A stretch of 63,488 bases of DNA from Nemertoderma westbladi (taxonomy: Eukaryota > Xenacoelomorpha > Nemertodermatida > Nemertodermatidae): NCBI GenBank assembly GCA_032718475.1, contig JAUCBJ010000480.1:1-63488 (forward strand), written 5' to 3'. Below, one piece after another: positions 44,734 to 54,914 of this stretch (positions within the stretch are counted from its first letter, which is position 1; each line of letters begins with the position of its first letter). The notes beneath the pieces were generated by a model. The model saw nothing but the letters and a program-made list of their open reading frames with translations, searched no databases and had not been told where the DNA came from. A program made the position numbers and the translations under genes.

Positions 44734-46683
44734 ATGCCGACCCCAGGGAAGAGTAAGAAGGTATTTTGTGCCAAACAGTTTGGACGTTCTGAATCTGGCA
44801 AATGGATTTCCTTGTCTTCAGATATCACTGACCTGTTGCCGGATATACCTGAAGATATACCGGTACCAATTTCTGAAAATAAAATAAAATTGGCAACAGA
44901 TGACACTTTACCAGTAGCACAGGAAAGAGATGAAAAACTAGTCACAGGATACAGAATCATACATTGTGACAATTTGTTATCCATTATAAAAGCTGCCCAT
45001 AATTGTGAAGAGACATCTAAGCAGCTAGCTGACAAGTGCAATGGAGTTGACAGTGTAATTCATTACAGCTGCTCGAAGTGTGATTTCGATTATAAACTTC
45101 AGTGTTCCCGTAATGGTACAGGTATATATAACTCAAAAAAGTCTAAAGACCTAAATCTTCGTTTGGCTTTTGGAGCTACAGAATTTGGTGGTGATCTTGA
45201 ATCGTTGTACACGCTATCAACTGCACTTGACATACCAATAAGCATGCATCAGGCCAGTTTTTCGAAATATATCAATGATCTTACAGACATCAGCACAGAG
45301 CTTGTTGGTGAAGACATGACTTCAGCGAGGAAAGAAATCAGAAGATCTGATGAATTGCCTGTTGAAACTGCAGTTTCATTTGATGGTTCATGGGCCAAGA
45401 GGGGTCACACATCGGATTATGGCTATGGTGCAGTAATCTCTATGGAGTCTGGCAAAGTGCTTGATTATGGGTTCCGTACCAAGGTCTGCAATCAGGTTAC
45501 TTTCAATCCCCTGAACAAGCAATCTAAGGATTATAAAGTATGGCTTGAGAGCCATACTAAAGATTGCTCAACATGTCAAACAATTCATACAGGATCAAGT
45601 GGTTCAATGGAGGCCAGTATTGGCATTGAGTTGTTTAGTCGTTCAAACTCTGGTCTGATGGGTGTAAATCATGGATTGATGTTCAAGGAACTGATATGTG
45701 ATGGAGACAGCTCAACATATAAGAATGTTTGGAATGTCTATGGAGCCTGTGATAGCTGTGAGAAGTATGAGCCTATGACAAAAGCTCAAAAAGAGGAATT
45801 CGACAGTTCAGATAGGGGAAAGGAACATTGGTCTCAACACTCCGATAGTACTGTCGATTGCAACAGAGTAAATAAACTGGATTGCATAAACCATGTGCAG
45901 AAGCGCCTCCATAAAGCCCTTCGAGATGTTAGAGAGAACAACAAAGGCAAACTCTCTGATGGCAAGTTTGTTGGAGGCTCCAAACATAGACTTACTCTCC
46001 CAACTTGTGAACGTCTATCAAGATATTATGGCAATGCTATTAGAAAGAATGTGGATGCTACAGCAAAAACTCCAGAAGAAAAAGAGCGATGTCTCTGGAA
46101 GATGAAAAGGGACATTCTCGCAACAATCGTTCATAGCATTATGCTGCCAAAACCTGAAGTACGCCACAAATATTGTGACAAAGGAGAATCTACTTTTTGC
46201 AAGTTTCAGGCAGGTAAAAAATTCACAGACAAACCTCACCACCTCGATCCTGTGTTTCTACCACTGCTACTTCCAGTCTATAGACGACTCTCAGATCCAC
46301 TTCTCCTTCAGCGATGCTTACCGGGATATACCCAGAACCAGAGTGAGTCTCTGAATGGCGCAGTGTGGAGTAGAGCTCCTAAACATAAATTTCATGGCCA
46401 TAAACGCATAAAACTAGCCATCAACAGTGCCATATTGAGTTTCAACAATGGAGCATCTGGTAGATTGAAAATTCTAAACAAAATATCTCAGAATGACCTG
46501 ACCAGCAACACCCATAGTCGACGAAGTATCGATCGCAAGAACCGCAAGCGCGTTAGCTATGCCAGGTACCAAGGGAAGAAGAAGAGGGAGCGTATGCATA
46601 AGAAGATTGCCCGAGCCAAGAAAGAAGAAGTAGCCTTACTAGAAGAAGCAGGACCATCATACATCAGTGGAGGATTTGACTGA
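44734..46683 (+). CDS. Kolobok-like transposase (Mutator-like transposase domain family)
   Basis: ATG at 44734; 649 aa, no stops. It matches the metazoan 'Mutator-like transposase' domain pattern: AVSFDGSWAKRGHTSDYGYG with D217, ICDGDSSTYKNVW with D323/D325, CINHVQKRLHKALRD, and QNQSESLNGAVW with E538. These give a DDE triad for cut-and-paste transposition. Cys pairs (CSKCDFDYKLQC; CSTC; CDSC) may bind zinc. The C-terminus is strongly basic (SRRSIDRKNRKRVS, KKKRERMHKK), consistent with DNA binding or nuclear import. No N-terminal THAP domain is seen. With perfect TIRs and TTAA sites the element could be active; that is inference. Confidence 0.9.
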   Translation: MPTPGKSKKVFCAKQFGRSESGKWISLSSDITDLLPDIPEDIPVPISENKIKLATDDTLPVAQERDEKLVTGYRIIHCDNLLSIIKAAHNCEETSKQLADKCNGVDSVIHYSCSKCDFDYKLQCSRNGTGIYNSKKSKDLNLRLAFGATEFGGDLESLYTLSTALDIPISMHQASFSKYINDLTDISTELVGEDMTSARKEIRRSDELPVETAVSFDGSWAKRGHTSDYGYGAVISMESGKVLDYGFRTKVCNQVTFNPLNKQSKDYKVWLESHTKDCSTCQTIHTGSSGSMEASIGIELFSRSNSGLMGVNHGLMFKELICDGDSSTYKNVWNVYGACDSCEKYEPMTKAQKEEFDSSDRGKEHWSQHSDSTVDCNRVNKLDCINHVQKRLHKALRDVRENNKGKLSDGKFVGGSKHRLTLPTCERLSRYYGNAIRKNVDATAKTPEEKERCLWKMKRDILATIVHSIMLPKPEVRHKYCDKGESTFCKFQAGKKFTDKPHHLDPVFLPLLLPVYRRLSDPLLLQRCLPGYTQNQSESLNGAVWSRAPKHKFHGHKRIKLAINSAILSFNNGASGRLKILNKISQNDLTSNTHSRRSIDRKNRKRVSYARYQGKKKRERMHKKIARAKKEEVALLEEAGPSYISGGFD

Positions 46684-47326
46684 CAGAACACTTTCATTAT
46701 AATATTACTTACTTGGTTGTATTTGTTGCAGTTTATCGGTTGTACAGTCTATTCATTTGTGCATAAAACTTTAATGCTTGATTACCGCTAATTGTAATTT
46801 CGATGGAACGGAATAACTAAAATGCCCATCAGATTGCCAATTCTTCATGAAATCATCTGAAATTTGGCCAGAACATCCAGAAATATGCCTTCTGGAAAAT
46901 TGTCGGTCAAAATTTCCATATCTTTTCGTATGTTAAAGTTTTGATACATTTTGTAAAAAATGAATGCAATTTTATCGCGGAGTGCCAGTTTCTCTCATTT
47001 GAATGGCCCTGGTTTCGTTTTAGGGCTGAAATTGAGAATTCTGACCGACAATTTTTCAGAGGAGGTCTAAAGGATGTTTCCTAAACAGTTATCAGCAAAA
47101 ATCATGTTGGTCTTCAAAATTGATCATCAATTTGGGAAATCACACCATTTTCGACACTTATATTTGTCTGCTAATGGACCTGGTTGAATCTGGGTGTCAG
47201 TGCATGTTTCATATTAACCCAAATCATATACGAAATGCTCATACCAAATTTCAAGTAAATTCATCAACCTGATCCAGAGTTATGGCACTTTTGGTCTTCG
47301 GAGTCCGATTATGGTATACCCTCCCC

Positions 47327-47330
47327 TTAA
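47327..47330. repeat. TTAA target duplication, right
   Basis: Follows the inverted TIR ending CCCTCCCC at 47326. Confidence 0.92.
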
Positions 47331-47629
47331 GGGGGTTATACTTATATTGGAATTGGTTTCTTAACTAGGCGCCCCTATAACAGGATGACTGGTATAGTAT
47401 TCTACAAGATGGCCGTAAAAAGGACGCCGTTTACTGATTGGTTGGAATTATATAGATACACAATACCCATACTGAGAGGGCAGTGGGCAAGGACATGCAT
47501 TGTATAGAGATGTAATACTACACTACACACCTAATAAATAGAAGCTACAGGTTGTGGGGCGAGCCACGAAGTTGGCGGAGCCTTAGCGAATTGACACTGT
47601 TAGGGGGTGGGTCAATTTATGCAAATAGT

Positions 47630-47697
47630 TGTCGTCGTCGTCGTCGTCGTCGTTGTCGTCGTCGTCGTTGTCGTCGTCGTCGTTGTCGTCGTCGTTA
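47630..47697 (+). repeat. (GTC)n trinucleotide repeat
   Basis: About 22 GTC/GTT triplets, mostly GTC with interspersed TTGTC. The short basic frame over it (poly-Arg) is an artefact. Confidence 0.95.
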
Positions 47698-48600
47698 CGA
47701 TTTTGACATGCTAATAACTTTGTCGGATTTAAAGCTGCCAAGTTGAAAATTTGTAGGTATCAATATGAGCAAAAGTTGAGATTTTTGAGAGACTTTCAGA
47801 CACCATCAGTGCAATGGTCTCCCGCTAGAGGGCCACATGTCTAAACATTAAATGCCCTCCCATTTCTTTGCTTTTAATCCGTTTAAGCTGAAACTTGGCA
47901 GATATGTATTAGACCATTAGCTGTGACTTTCAAAGGAGGCGAATCCATCTGCAGTTCTCCAGTCTGCCGCTAGAGGGCCAAATGTCTGAAAGTGAAATCG
48001 TTGTCGTCGTTATGATATTGACATGCTTATAACTTTGTCGAATTTAAAGCTGCCAAGTTGAAAATTTGTAGGCATCAATATGATCAAAAGTTGAGACGTT
48101 TGAGAGACTTTCAGACACCATCAGAGCAATAGTCTCCTGCTAGAGGGCCACATGTCTAAACGTTAAATGTCCTCCCATTTCTTTGCTTTTAATCCATTTA
48201 TGCTGAAATTTGGCAGATATGTACTAGACCATTAGCTGTGACTTTGAAAGAAGGAATTGAATTGAATTGAAGGCTAATCCGTGTGCAGTTCTTCAGTCTG
48301 CCGCTAGAGGGCGAAATGTTTGAAAGTGAAATCTTTCTCCCATCTCGTTATTTATGATCCGTTCAAGCTGAAACGTAGCAGATATGTAGTAGAAGTCGGC
48401 CTGAGTCTTTGGTGGGCAGTAAACGGTCTGGAGTCCTCCAGTCTGCCGCTAGAGGGCGAAATGTATAACTGTCCCCAATTCCTTGATATTAATTTATTTA
48501 AAGTGAATATTGGCATATGTACTAGAGCACATGCTGCGTCTTTCTGAGGAAGATGGTCGATCTGCATTTCTCCAGTCTGCCGCTAGAGGTAAGCGGAATT
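47698..48600 (+). repeat. Tandem duplicated block with CTCF-like motifs
   Basis: A unit of about 310 bp beginning TTGACATGCTAATAACTTTG (47702) is repeated at about 48016 with roughly 90% identity; partial third and fourth copies follow to 48600. Each contains sites of the form CCGCTAGAGGGC (near 47821, 47966, 48136, 48301, 48446 and, shortened, 48580). No coding frame. Confidence 0.8.
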
Positions 48601-48727
48601 TCAAGACGCTGGTCACACTACTAAACGCATTATTTCAACATTCTCAAATATACGCTCCATAAATATTTCACGTTACTATTTTATTGATAATCAAGATATA
48701 AACCAAGCGGAATTGGGGTGTAAATGT

Positions 48728-48778
48728 TAAGCAGACACCTGGTGCAGACACCTGGTGCAGACACCTGGTGCAGACAGT
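48728..48778 (+). repeat. 15-bp direct repeats CAGACACCTGGTG
   Basis: Three tandem copies of GCAGACACCTGGTGC-like sequence and a partial fourth. No gene is recognised between 48780 and 50138. Confidence 0.9.
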
Positions 48779-50138
48779 TAGGCAGACCGGTACTGAAATG
48801 AATTACACAATAGCCTACATTCGCAGAAAAGCCTTTCTAGAATTATCACTTATGACTACTTATTTGCGTGCATTTTTCACTGGGATTGGCTGCGTGCGTG
48901 TCTAGCGTCGTCTCTTTGATTACGTTGAACCATTGGCAATATACAGAATGTTTTGATTGGACCTATAGGACTAGGAACTTTGCGTGGAAGAATATAATGG
49001 TAGAAATCATAACAAATAATACTCATATAACTTATATTTCGGCAGTTCTTTTAAATATGTAAACCTCTACCGGACTGCTGATTCATATACATTCCTAACA
49101 CTCCACACCACATTCCAATCTGACATCCCAATCCAATCTACCAGTCTCCACCCTATGGACCCCCCAATGAAAACCGGCCTGTCCGTACAAGCTATTATAT
49201 AAGCATGTGATCAAGGTGTGTAGTGTAGTGTTCCCAGCATGTCCAGTTGTTGTGGTCTTTAGTGTTAGTTGTTCAGTTGAGATATTTCTATGTTTAAAAC
49301 CCAATCTGCCAATTAATTGCATTAGTTAAACCGGCCTCTCATTAATACTGTGGTAAGATTATTAGCCATTCACAGTGCCTTATTGGGGAGGGTGGACGGC
49401 CTAGCTTGAGGTAGAGGAGCCGGTGTCTGTATATATATATAGGGCAGTTGGATTGGTAATTTGTGTGATATTTTATTGTCTCATTTATAATTATTTATTA
49501 TCTTATAACTTCTGAACTTATTAGCTTATCCTGTTGAGCGTTATCCTATAACTCCTACCGCGGTAGCGGTATAGTTATCTGATTGTAACTGTTCTAAGAT
49601 AGTTCTTGGCCTACTCTCTTCTACATGTGGATTTGAAGACTGCTACTGGAATATGCCCCTCTTGATGGGCTGGCTTGAAAGTTGAGGTATGTATTGGGCA
49701 GTTGGAAGCATATTGAGTTATACTGTGATTTATTGTTGTTACTGGTACACTTATTTTTGTTGAATTGGACTGTTAATTATTATATTGTTTCATAGTTATT
49801 TTTTTTATTTACTTTAACTGTGATACAGGCCTGGCCTATCCTACTTATGCATACAATGCGAATATCTTTGACAATATTCTTTTTCTTAACTAGGCCTACA
49901 ATGTAGCCTACTGTATAATACTGCTGTAATAAATATATTTCAATGTATTTATTCCGCCGTACATTAAATTTATTTATTTATAATTACACTCGATTACCGG
50001 TAGGTACCGGACCGGTAACCAAAATTTAAAATAAATAAATAGGCCTAAGGTGATTAATTAGATTAAATTAAAAAATAAATCATTAGGCCTAAGTAAATGT
50101 AGGCCCTAATATTTATTGGTAGATTTTTTATTGAAGGC

Positions 50139-50440
50139 GGGCGCGGGGTAGCTCAGTTGTTGAGCGCCATGTGCCACTGTGCGTGCCAGGCTTCAGGCTC
50201 ACTATCTATTGCTGGTTGTAGGATGTAGGTTCGAGGTTCGAACCCCGCCAGTGCTAGGGTCCACTCAGCCTTTCATCCAATGGCTGAATGGCGTCGAGAA
50301 AATGAGTACCAGTTGAATTACGGTACTGAGGAGAACAAAACTAGGGATACTGGGATACATGAGTAGCGCCCACCTCTACCTATATGACCTAGCAGCTACC
50401 TGTATAAAAATGGGGCCGGCCTCCGCCTCCGGTTTCTTTT
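50139..50440 (+). mobile_element. tRNA-derived SINE
   Basis: The Pol III A box GGGGTAGCTCAGTTGTTGAGCG region (50146-50167) and B box GGTTCGAACCCC (50235-50246) are about 80 bp apart because of an insertion in the tRNA body. The SINE body GGCTGAATGGCGTCGAGAAA (50282-50301) and GAGTAGCGCCCACCTCTACC follow. The 3' end near 50440 has a short T-run. Confidence 0.8.
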
Positions 50441-51129
50441 TTTAAATGTAACATTCAATCTAAATGCCTTTATACTTACTATTATTACCGGTATCAAATC
50501 AAATGGCATACAATATAATTTTTAGGAAGCTTCATCGGTTACCGTACCATATAATTGCAGTGCTTCTGAAATGTTTATTATCAGTTTATGTTTCATTGGG
50601 CTGTAGGGTGAAGGGCAGTAGGTTGCTTAGTTCTATCTGTATCCATCAATCAAGTTTAAGTACCACCGGCGACATCCGACATGTATATTGTGAAAGTCTC
50701 TGAGTTTATATATTCCTTTATTTTTTACATTTAGATATGTGCGAATTACATAAAAGCAAAGGATATTTATTTCAAGATGTACCGGTACCTTTAAGTCATA
50801 CAAGATTCTGAAGAAACAAGTCCATCTTCTGTACTCCACTGTCCAGAGTCCAGCTACTATTACTATGGATGCGGAAGCTGTACAAGATTCACCACTAAGG
50901 TTGGTTACTTTACTTTCTTCATGTTTCTGTGAAGTTGGTTCAATGCACTTTCAGGTACTAACAGTTTCATCTACCGTACTGGTAGTATTATACTGTAACT
51001 TGACTGTCTGCCATAGCTGCCACTACGAAGTCTATTGTGGGCCACACCTTGCTGTCTTAGCTTTTATGGGATATTTGGTTTGTTATTTTGGTTAGGGTTA
51101 GTTGGTCAGGCCTCAAACATAAGTAAAAC
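50441..51129. other. No gene recognised
   Basis: Low-complexity AT-rich sequence with several ACCGGTA motifs and no splice-bounded coding frame. Ends with TTAGGGTTAG just before the G-rich satellite. Confidence 0.4.
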
Positions 51130-53117
51130 TGTGGAGTTGGGGACGGGAGTTGGGAGTGGGACGGAAGTTGGGAATGGGACGGGAGTTAGGATTGTGGTGG
51201 AAGTTGGGAATGGGACGGGAGTTGGGAGTGGGACGGAAGTTGGGAATGGGACGGGAGTTGGGAGTGTAGTGGAAGTTGGGAATGGGACGGGAGTTGGGAG
51301 TGGGAGGGAGTTGGGAGTGGGACGGAAGTTGGGAATGGGACGGGAGTTGGGAGTATGGTGGAAGTTGGGAATGCGACGGGAGTTGGGAGTGGGACAGGAG
51401 TTGGGAGTGGGACGGAAGTTAGGAATGGGACGGGAGTTGGGAGTGTGGTGGAAGTTGGGAATGGGACGGGAGTTGGGAGTGGGACGGGAGTTGGGAGTGG
51501 GACGGAAGTTGGGGATGGGACGGGAGTTGGGAATGGGACGGGAGTTGGGAGTGTGGTGGAAGTTGGGAATGGGACGGGAGTTGGGAGTGTGATGGAAGTT
51601 GGGAATGGGGCGGGAGTTGGGGGTGTGGTGGAAGTTGGGAATGGGGCGGGAGTTGGGAGTGTGGTGGAAGTTGGGAATGGGATGGGAGTTGGGAGTGGGA
51701 CGGAAGTTGGGAGTGGGACGGAAGTTGGGAGTGGGACGGGAGTTGGGAGTGTAGTGGAAGTTGGGAATGGGGCGGGAGTTGGGGGTGTGGTGGAAGTTGG
51801 GAATGGGGCGGGAGTTGGGAGTGTGGTGGAAGTTGGGAATGGGATGGGAGTTGGGAGTGGGACGGAAGTTGGGAGTGGGACGGAAGTTGGGAGTGGGACG
51901 GGAGTTGGGAGTGTAGTGGAAGTTGGGAATGGGACGGGAGTTGGGAGTGTAGTGGAAGTTGGGAATGGGACGGGAGTTGGGAGTGTGGTGGAAGTTGGGA
52001 ATGGGACGGGAGTTGGGAGTGTGATGGAAGTTGGGAATGGGGCGGGAGTTGGGGGTGTGGTGGAAGTTGGGAATGGGGCGGGAGTTGGGAGTGTGGTGGA
52101 AGTTGGGAATGGGATGGGAGTTGGGAGTGGGACGGAAGTTGGGAGTGGGACGGAAGTTGGGAGTGGGACGGGAGTTGGGAGTGTGGTGGAAGTTGGGAAT
52201 GGGACGGGAGTTGGGAGTGTAGTGGAAGTTTGGAATGGGACGGGAGTTGGGAGTGTGGTGGAAGTTGGGAATGGGACGGGAGTTGGGAGTGTAGTGGAAG
52301 TTGGGAATGGGACGGGAGTTGGGAGTGTGGTGGAAGTTGGGAATGGGGCGGGAGTTGGGGGTGTGGTGGAAGTTGGGAATGGGGCGGGAGTTGGGAGTGT
52401 GGTGGAAGTTGGGAATGGGATGGGAGTTGGGAGTGGGACGGAAGTTGGGAGTGGGACGGAAGTTGGGAGTGGGACGGGAGTTGGGAGTGTAGTGGAAGTT
52501 GGGAATGGGACGGGAGTTGGGAGTGTAGTGGAAGTTGGGAATGGGACGGGAGTTGGGAGTGTGGTGGAAGTTGGGAATGGGACGGGAGTTGGGAGTGTGA
52601 TGGAAGTTGGGAATGGGGCGGGAGTTGGGGGTGTGGTGGAAGTTGGGAATGGGGCGGGAGTTGGGAGTGTGGTGGAAGTTGGGAATGGGATGGGAGTTGG
52701 GAGTGGGACGGAAGTTGGGAGTGGGACGGAAGTTGGGAGTGGGACGGGAGTTGGGAGTGTGGTGGAAGTTGGGAATGGGACGGGAGTTGGGAGTGTAGTG
52801 GAAGTTTGGAATGGGACGGGAGTTGGGAGTGTGGTGGAAGTTGGGAATGGGACGGGAGTTGGGAGTGTAGTGGAAGTTGGGAATGGGACGGGAGTTGGGA
52901 GTGTGGTGGAAGTTGGGAATGGGACGGGAGTTGGGAGTGTGGTGGAAGTTGGGAATGTGACGGGAGTTGGGAGTGGGACGGGAGTTGGGATTGGGACAGA
53001 AGTTGGGAGTGTGGTGGAAGTTGGGAATGGGACGGGAGTTGGGAGTGTGGTGGAAGTTGGGAATGGGACGGGAGTTGGGAGTGGGACGGAAGTTGGGAGT
53101 GTGGTGGAAGTTGGGAA
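51130..53117 (+). repeat. G-rich 18-bp satellite
   Basis: About 110 units alternating GGAAGTTGGGAATGGGAC and GGGAGTTGGGAGTGTGGT. The array has a higher-order structure: the variant GGGGTGTGGTGG recurs at about 51627, 51789, 52059, 52365 and 52635, spacings that are multiples of 18. Long open frames in all three plus frames and one minus frame follow from the 18-bp period and are not genes. Confidence 0.97.
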
Positions 53118-53225
53118 TGATTTTATTATTTTTAATCCTTTCCAGCTAAATACTTGGAAGAGCTCTACACCACACCATAAGCTTCGTATTTGGAAGGAGG
53201 CAGACCACTCTGCAGTTGGATTTTG

Positions 53226-53420
53226 GATATAGGACAATTCGGCCCCGGACAATTGGGACCTGGACAATTCTGACCCGGACAATTCGGACTCGTACAAAAA
53301 ATATTATTTTAAACAATGGGTCCGAATTGTCCAGGTCCTAATTGTCCGGGTCCCAATTGTCCGGGGCCCAATTGCCCTAGGTCCCAATTGTCCAGTTCCA
53401 TTAAGAAACCGGATAATTGG
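53226..53420. repeat. GGACAATT minisatellite in inverted halves
   Basis: About six copies of GGACAATTCGGCCCC-like units are followed, after a 30-bp AT spacer, by copies in reverse complement (CCAATTGTCC, GGTCC). The two halves can pair as a hairpin. Confidence 0.88.
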
Positions 53421-54044
53421 GACCGGGACAATTCTGACCCATGCAAAAATATGATTTTAAAATGGGTAAAATGGATTTTAAAATGGTCATAAATTCACCA
53501 GTTGGCCGTTTAGAGGCGAAATTTTTGAAAAGAAAAACCTTCTCCCAATTTATTGTTTAATCCTTTGGAGCTGATATTTTGGCAGATAACTTACAGCATA
53601 ATTCGTATGTTGTAGTAGCATGCCAAGTAGATCTGCCTTTGTTCATTAATAAATTGAAATGTTGAACAAGCTTGTACACTAGAAGGCTTTCTAGTCTATG
53701 AATTAACTATCTGTCTGTAATCAGCTATACGCTCGAACCAAGGTACACCTTGGCTCGAACCCATCTCTATGAAATCTCGCTTACTATAGCTTGTTAGAAA
53801 GGTCTCTGCCTAACTCGTTCCAGCGTAATACCAAGAGCCATCTGAAGTTCTCCTGTCTACCGCTCGAGGGCGAATTAACCGATAGAGATTACCTTATCTA
53901 TGTTAGGATCTTGACTTTCAGAGTAAAAGTTACCGGTGAACGTGTGAAACACCAAACAGTGGAGGCGACCGGAACCGGAAGGCTCCTCTCTCTGTTACGC
54001 TGTTGCCTTTAAGTTTCCGTCGATATTCCACAGGTCGACTGCAG

Positions 54045-54610
54045 TTATTCTTCAATCTTATAGCGATTCGTTGGTACCGTGCAGTGATTCTAAATACGTA
54101 ATAAGATTTGAATTTCGTTGAGAAATAACTGAGATGGGCATTCGTAAATTTCATGCATTTGCTTCCGCTGCAGACAATTAATTAAAATATTTAATAAAAT
54201 ACACCATATTCTACATCATGTTATTTATGTATGAATACCCTCGTACTAGTAATATTATATAGGCATTACATTTTGTATTTCTTAAAAAGACAAAATGCCT
54301 GCAACGGAAGCAAATGCATGCGACTTTATAAAACGAATATAGCTATTTTGCAATGAAATTCATCAGATTTTATTACACATTATTCACTATGAAGTTGAAG
54401 AATAACTGCGGTGTAAGTGGTTCAATATCGACGGAGACACTTTTTTAAACACTTGTAGCTAAAGAATGAAAGCAAAAATAAAAATTCTGGCTCACCCAGT
54501 AAGTGGTCGGAGCTCGGAGATGTAACTATCTCTGTTTTAAATTTCATGCAATCTCATTACGATTTGTAGAAATATTTTTATTTTGGGTGGGGGGACCAAA
54601 CTACTGAATT
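54045..54610. repeat. MITE family 1, second inverted pair
   Basis: The left arm 54045-54232 (TTGGTACCGTGCAGTG, AATTTCGTTGAGAAATAACT, AATACACCATATTCTACATC) is truncated. The right arm 54280-54610 is inverted (GAAGAATAACTGCGGTGTAA, AAAATTCTGGCTCACCCAGT, TCATGCAATCTCATTACGAT). Same arrangement as 30770-31706, more diverged. It lies just upstream of the Helentron frame. Confidence 0.8.
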
Positions 54611-54914
54611 ATTATTATTATTTTATTTTATTCAAACCATCAAGGTTCATATAATACATACTATATTAAGCATAAATCGCATAAAATATATAAATTATAA
54701 TAAATCTTAAGGGTGTAGTAAATTGTATTAAAATATAATAGGCCTAAATAATGCGCGATTAATTATTTTATAAGTAAGAAGTAAGTCCTATCTATATCGA
54801 ATTTAATTAAGACATTATATTCCAGGGCGTGGTGTAACAGTTCAATTGCAGTCACCTATCACTGCTTCATTATTCATATACTATTATTATTTATATTTAT
54901 TTTGTTTTAGATTT

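Larger units (their letters stand above)
43644..47326 (+). mobile_element. Complete Kolobok-like DNA transposon
   Basis: Perfect 19-bp terminal inverted repeats GGGGAGGGTATACCATAAT (43644-43662 and, inverted, 47308-47326) are flanked by TTAA on both sides. A single intact transposase frame lies inside. TTAA duplication together with this transposase type indicates Kolobok; piggyBac also uses TTAA but has a different transposase. Confidence 0.93.

Noticed and set aside
43644-47326. piggyBac assignment from the TTAA sites
   Set aside because: The transposase motifs (SFDGSW, CDGDSS, SESLNG) fit the Mutator-like/Kolobok type, not piggyBac.
50139-50250. Functional tRNA gene at the SINE head
   Set aside because: A long insertion separates the A and B boxes and there is no complete cloverleaf.
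51186-53297. 703-aa minus-strand and 625-aa plus-strand frames (Pro-Thr-Ser and Gly-Val-Glu repeats)
   Set aside because: By-products of an 18-bp satellite; open on both strands with no splice or promoter signals.
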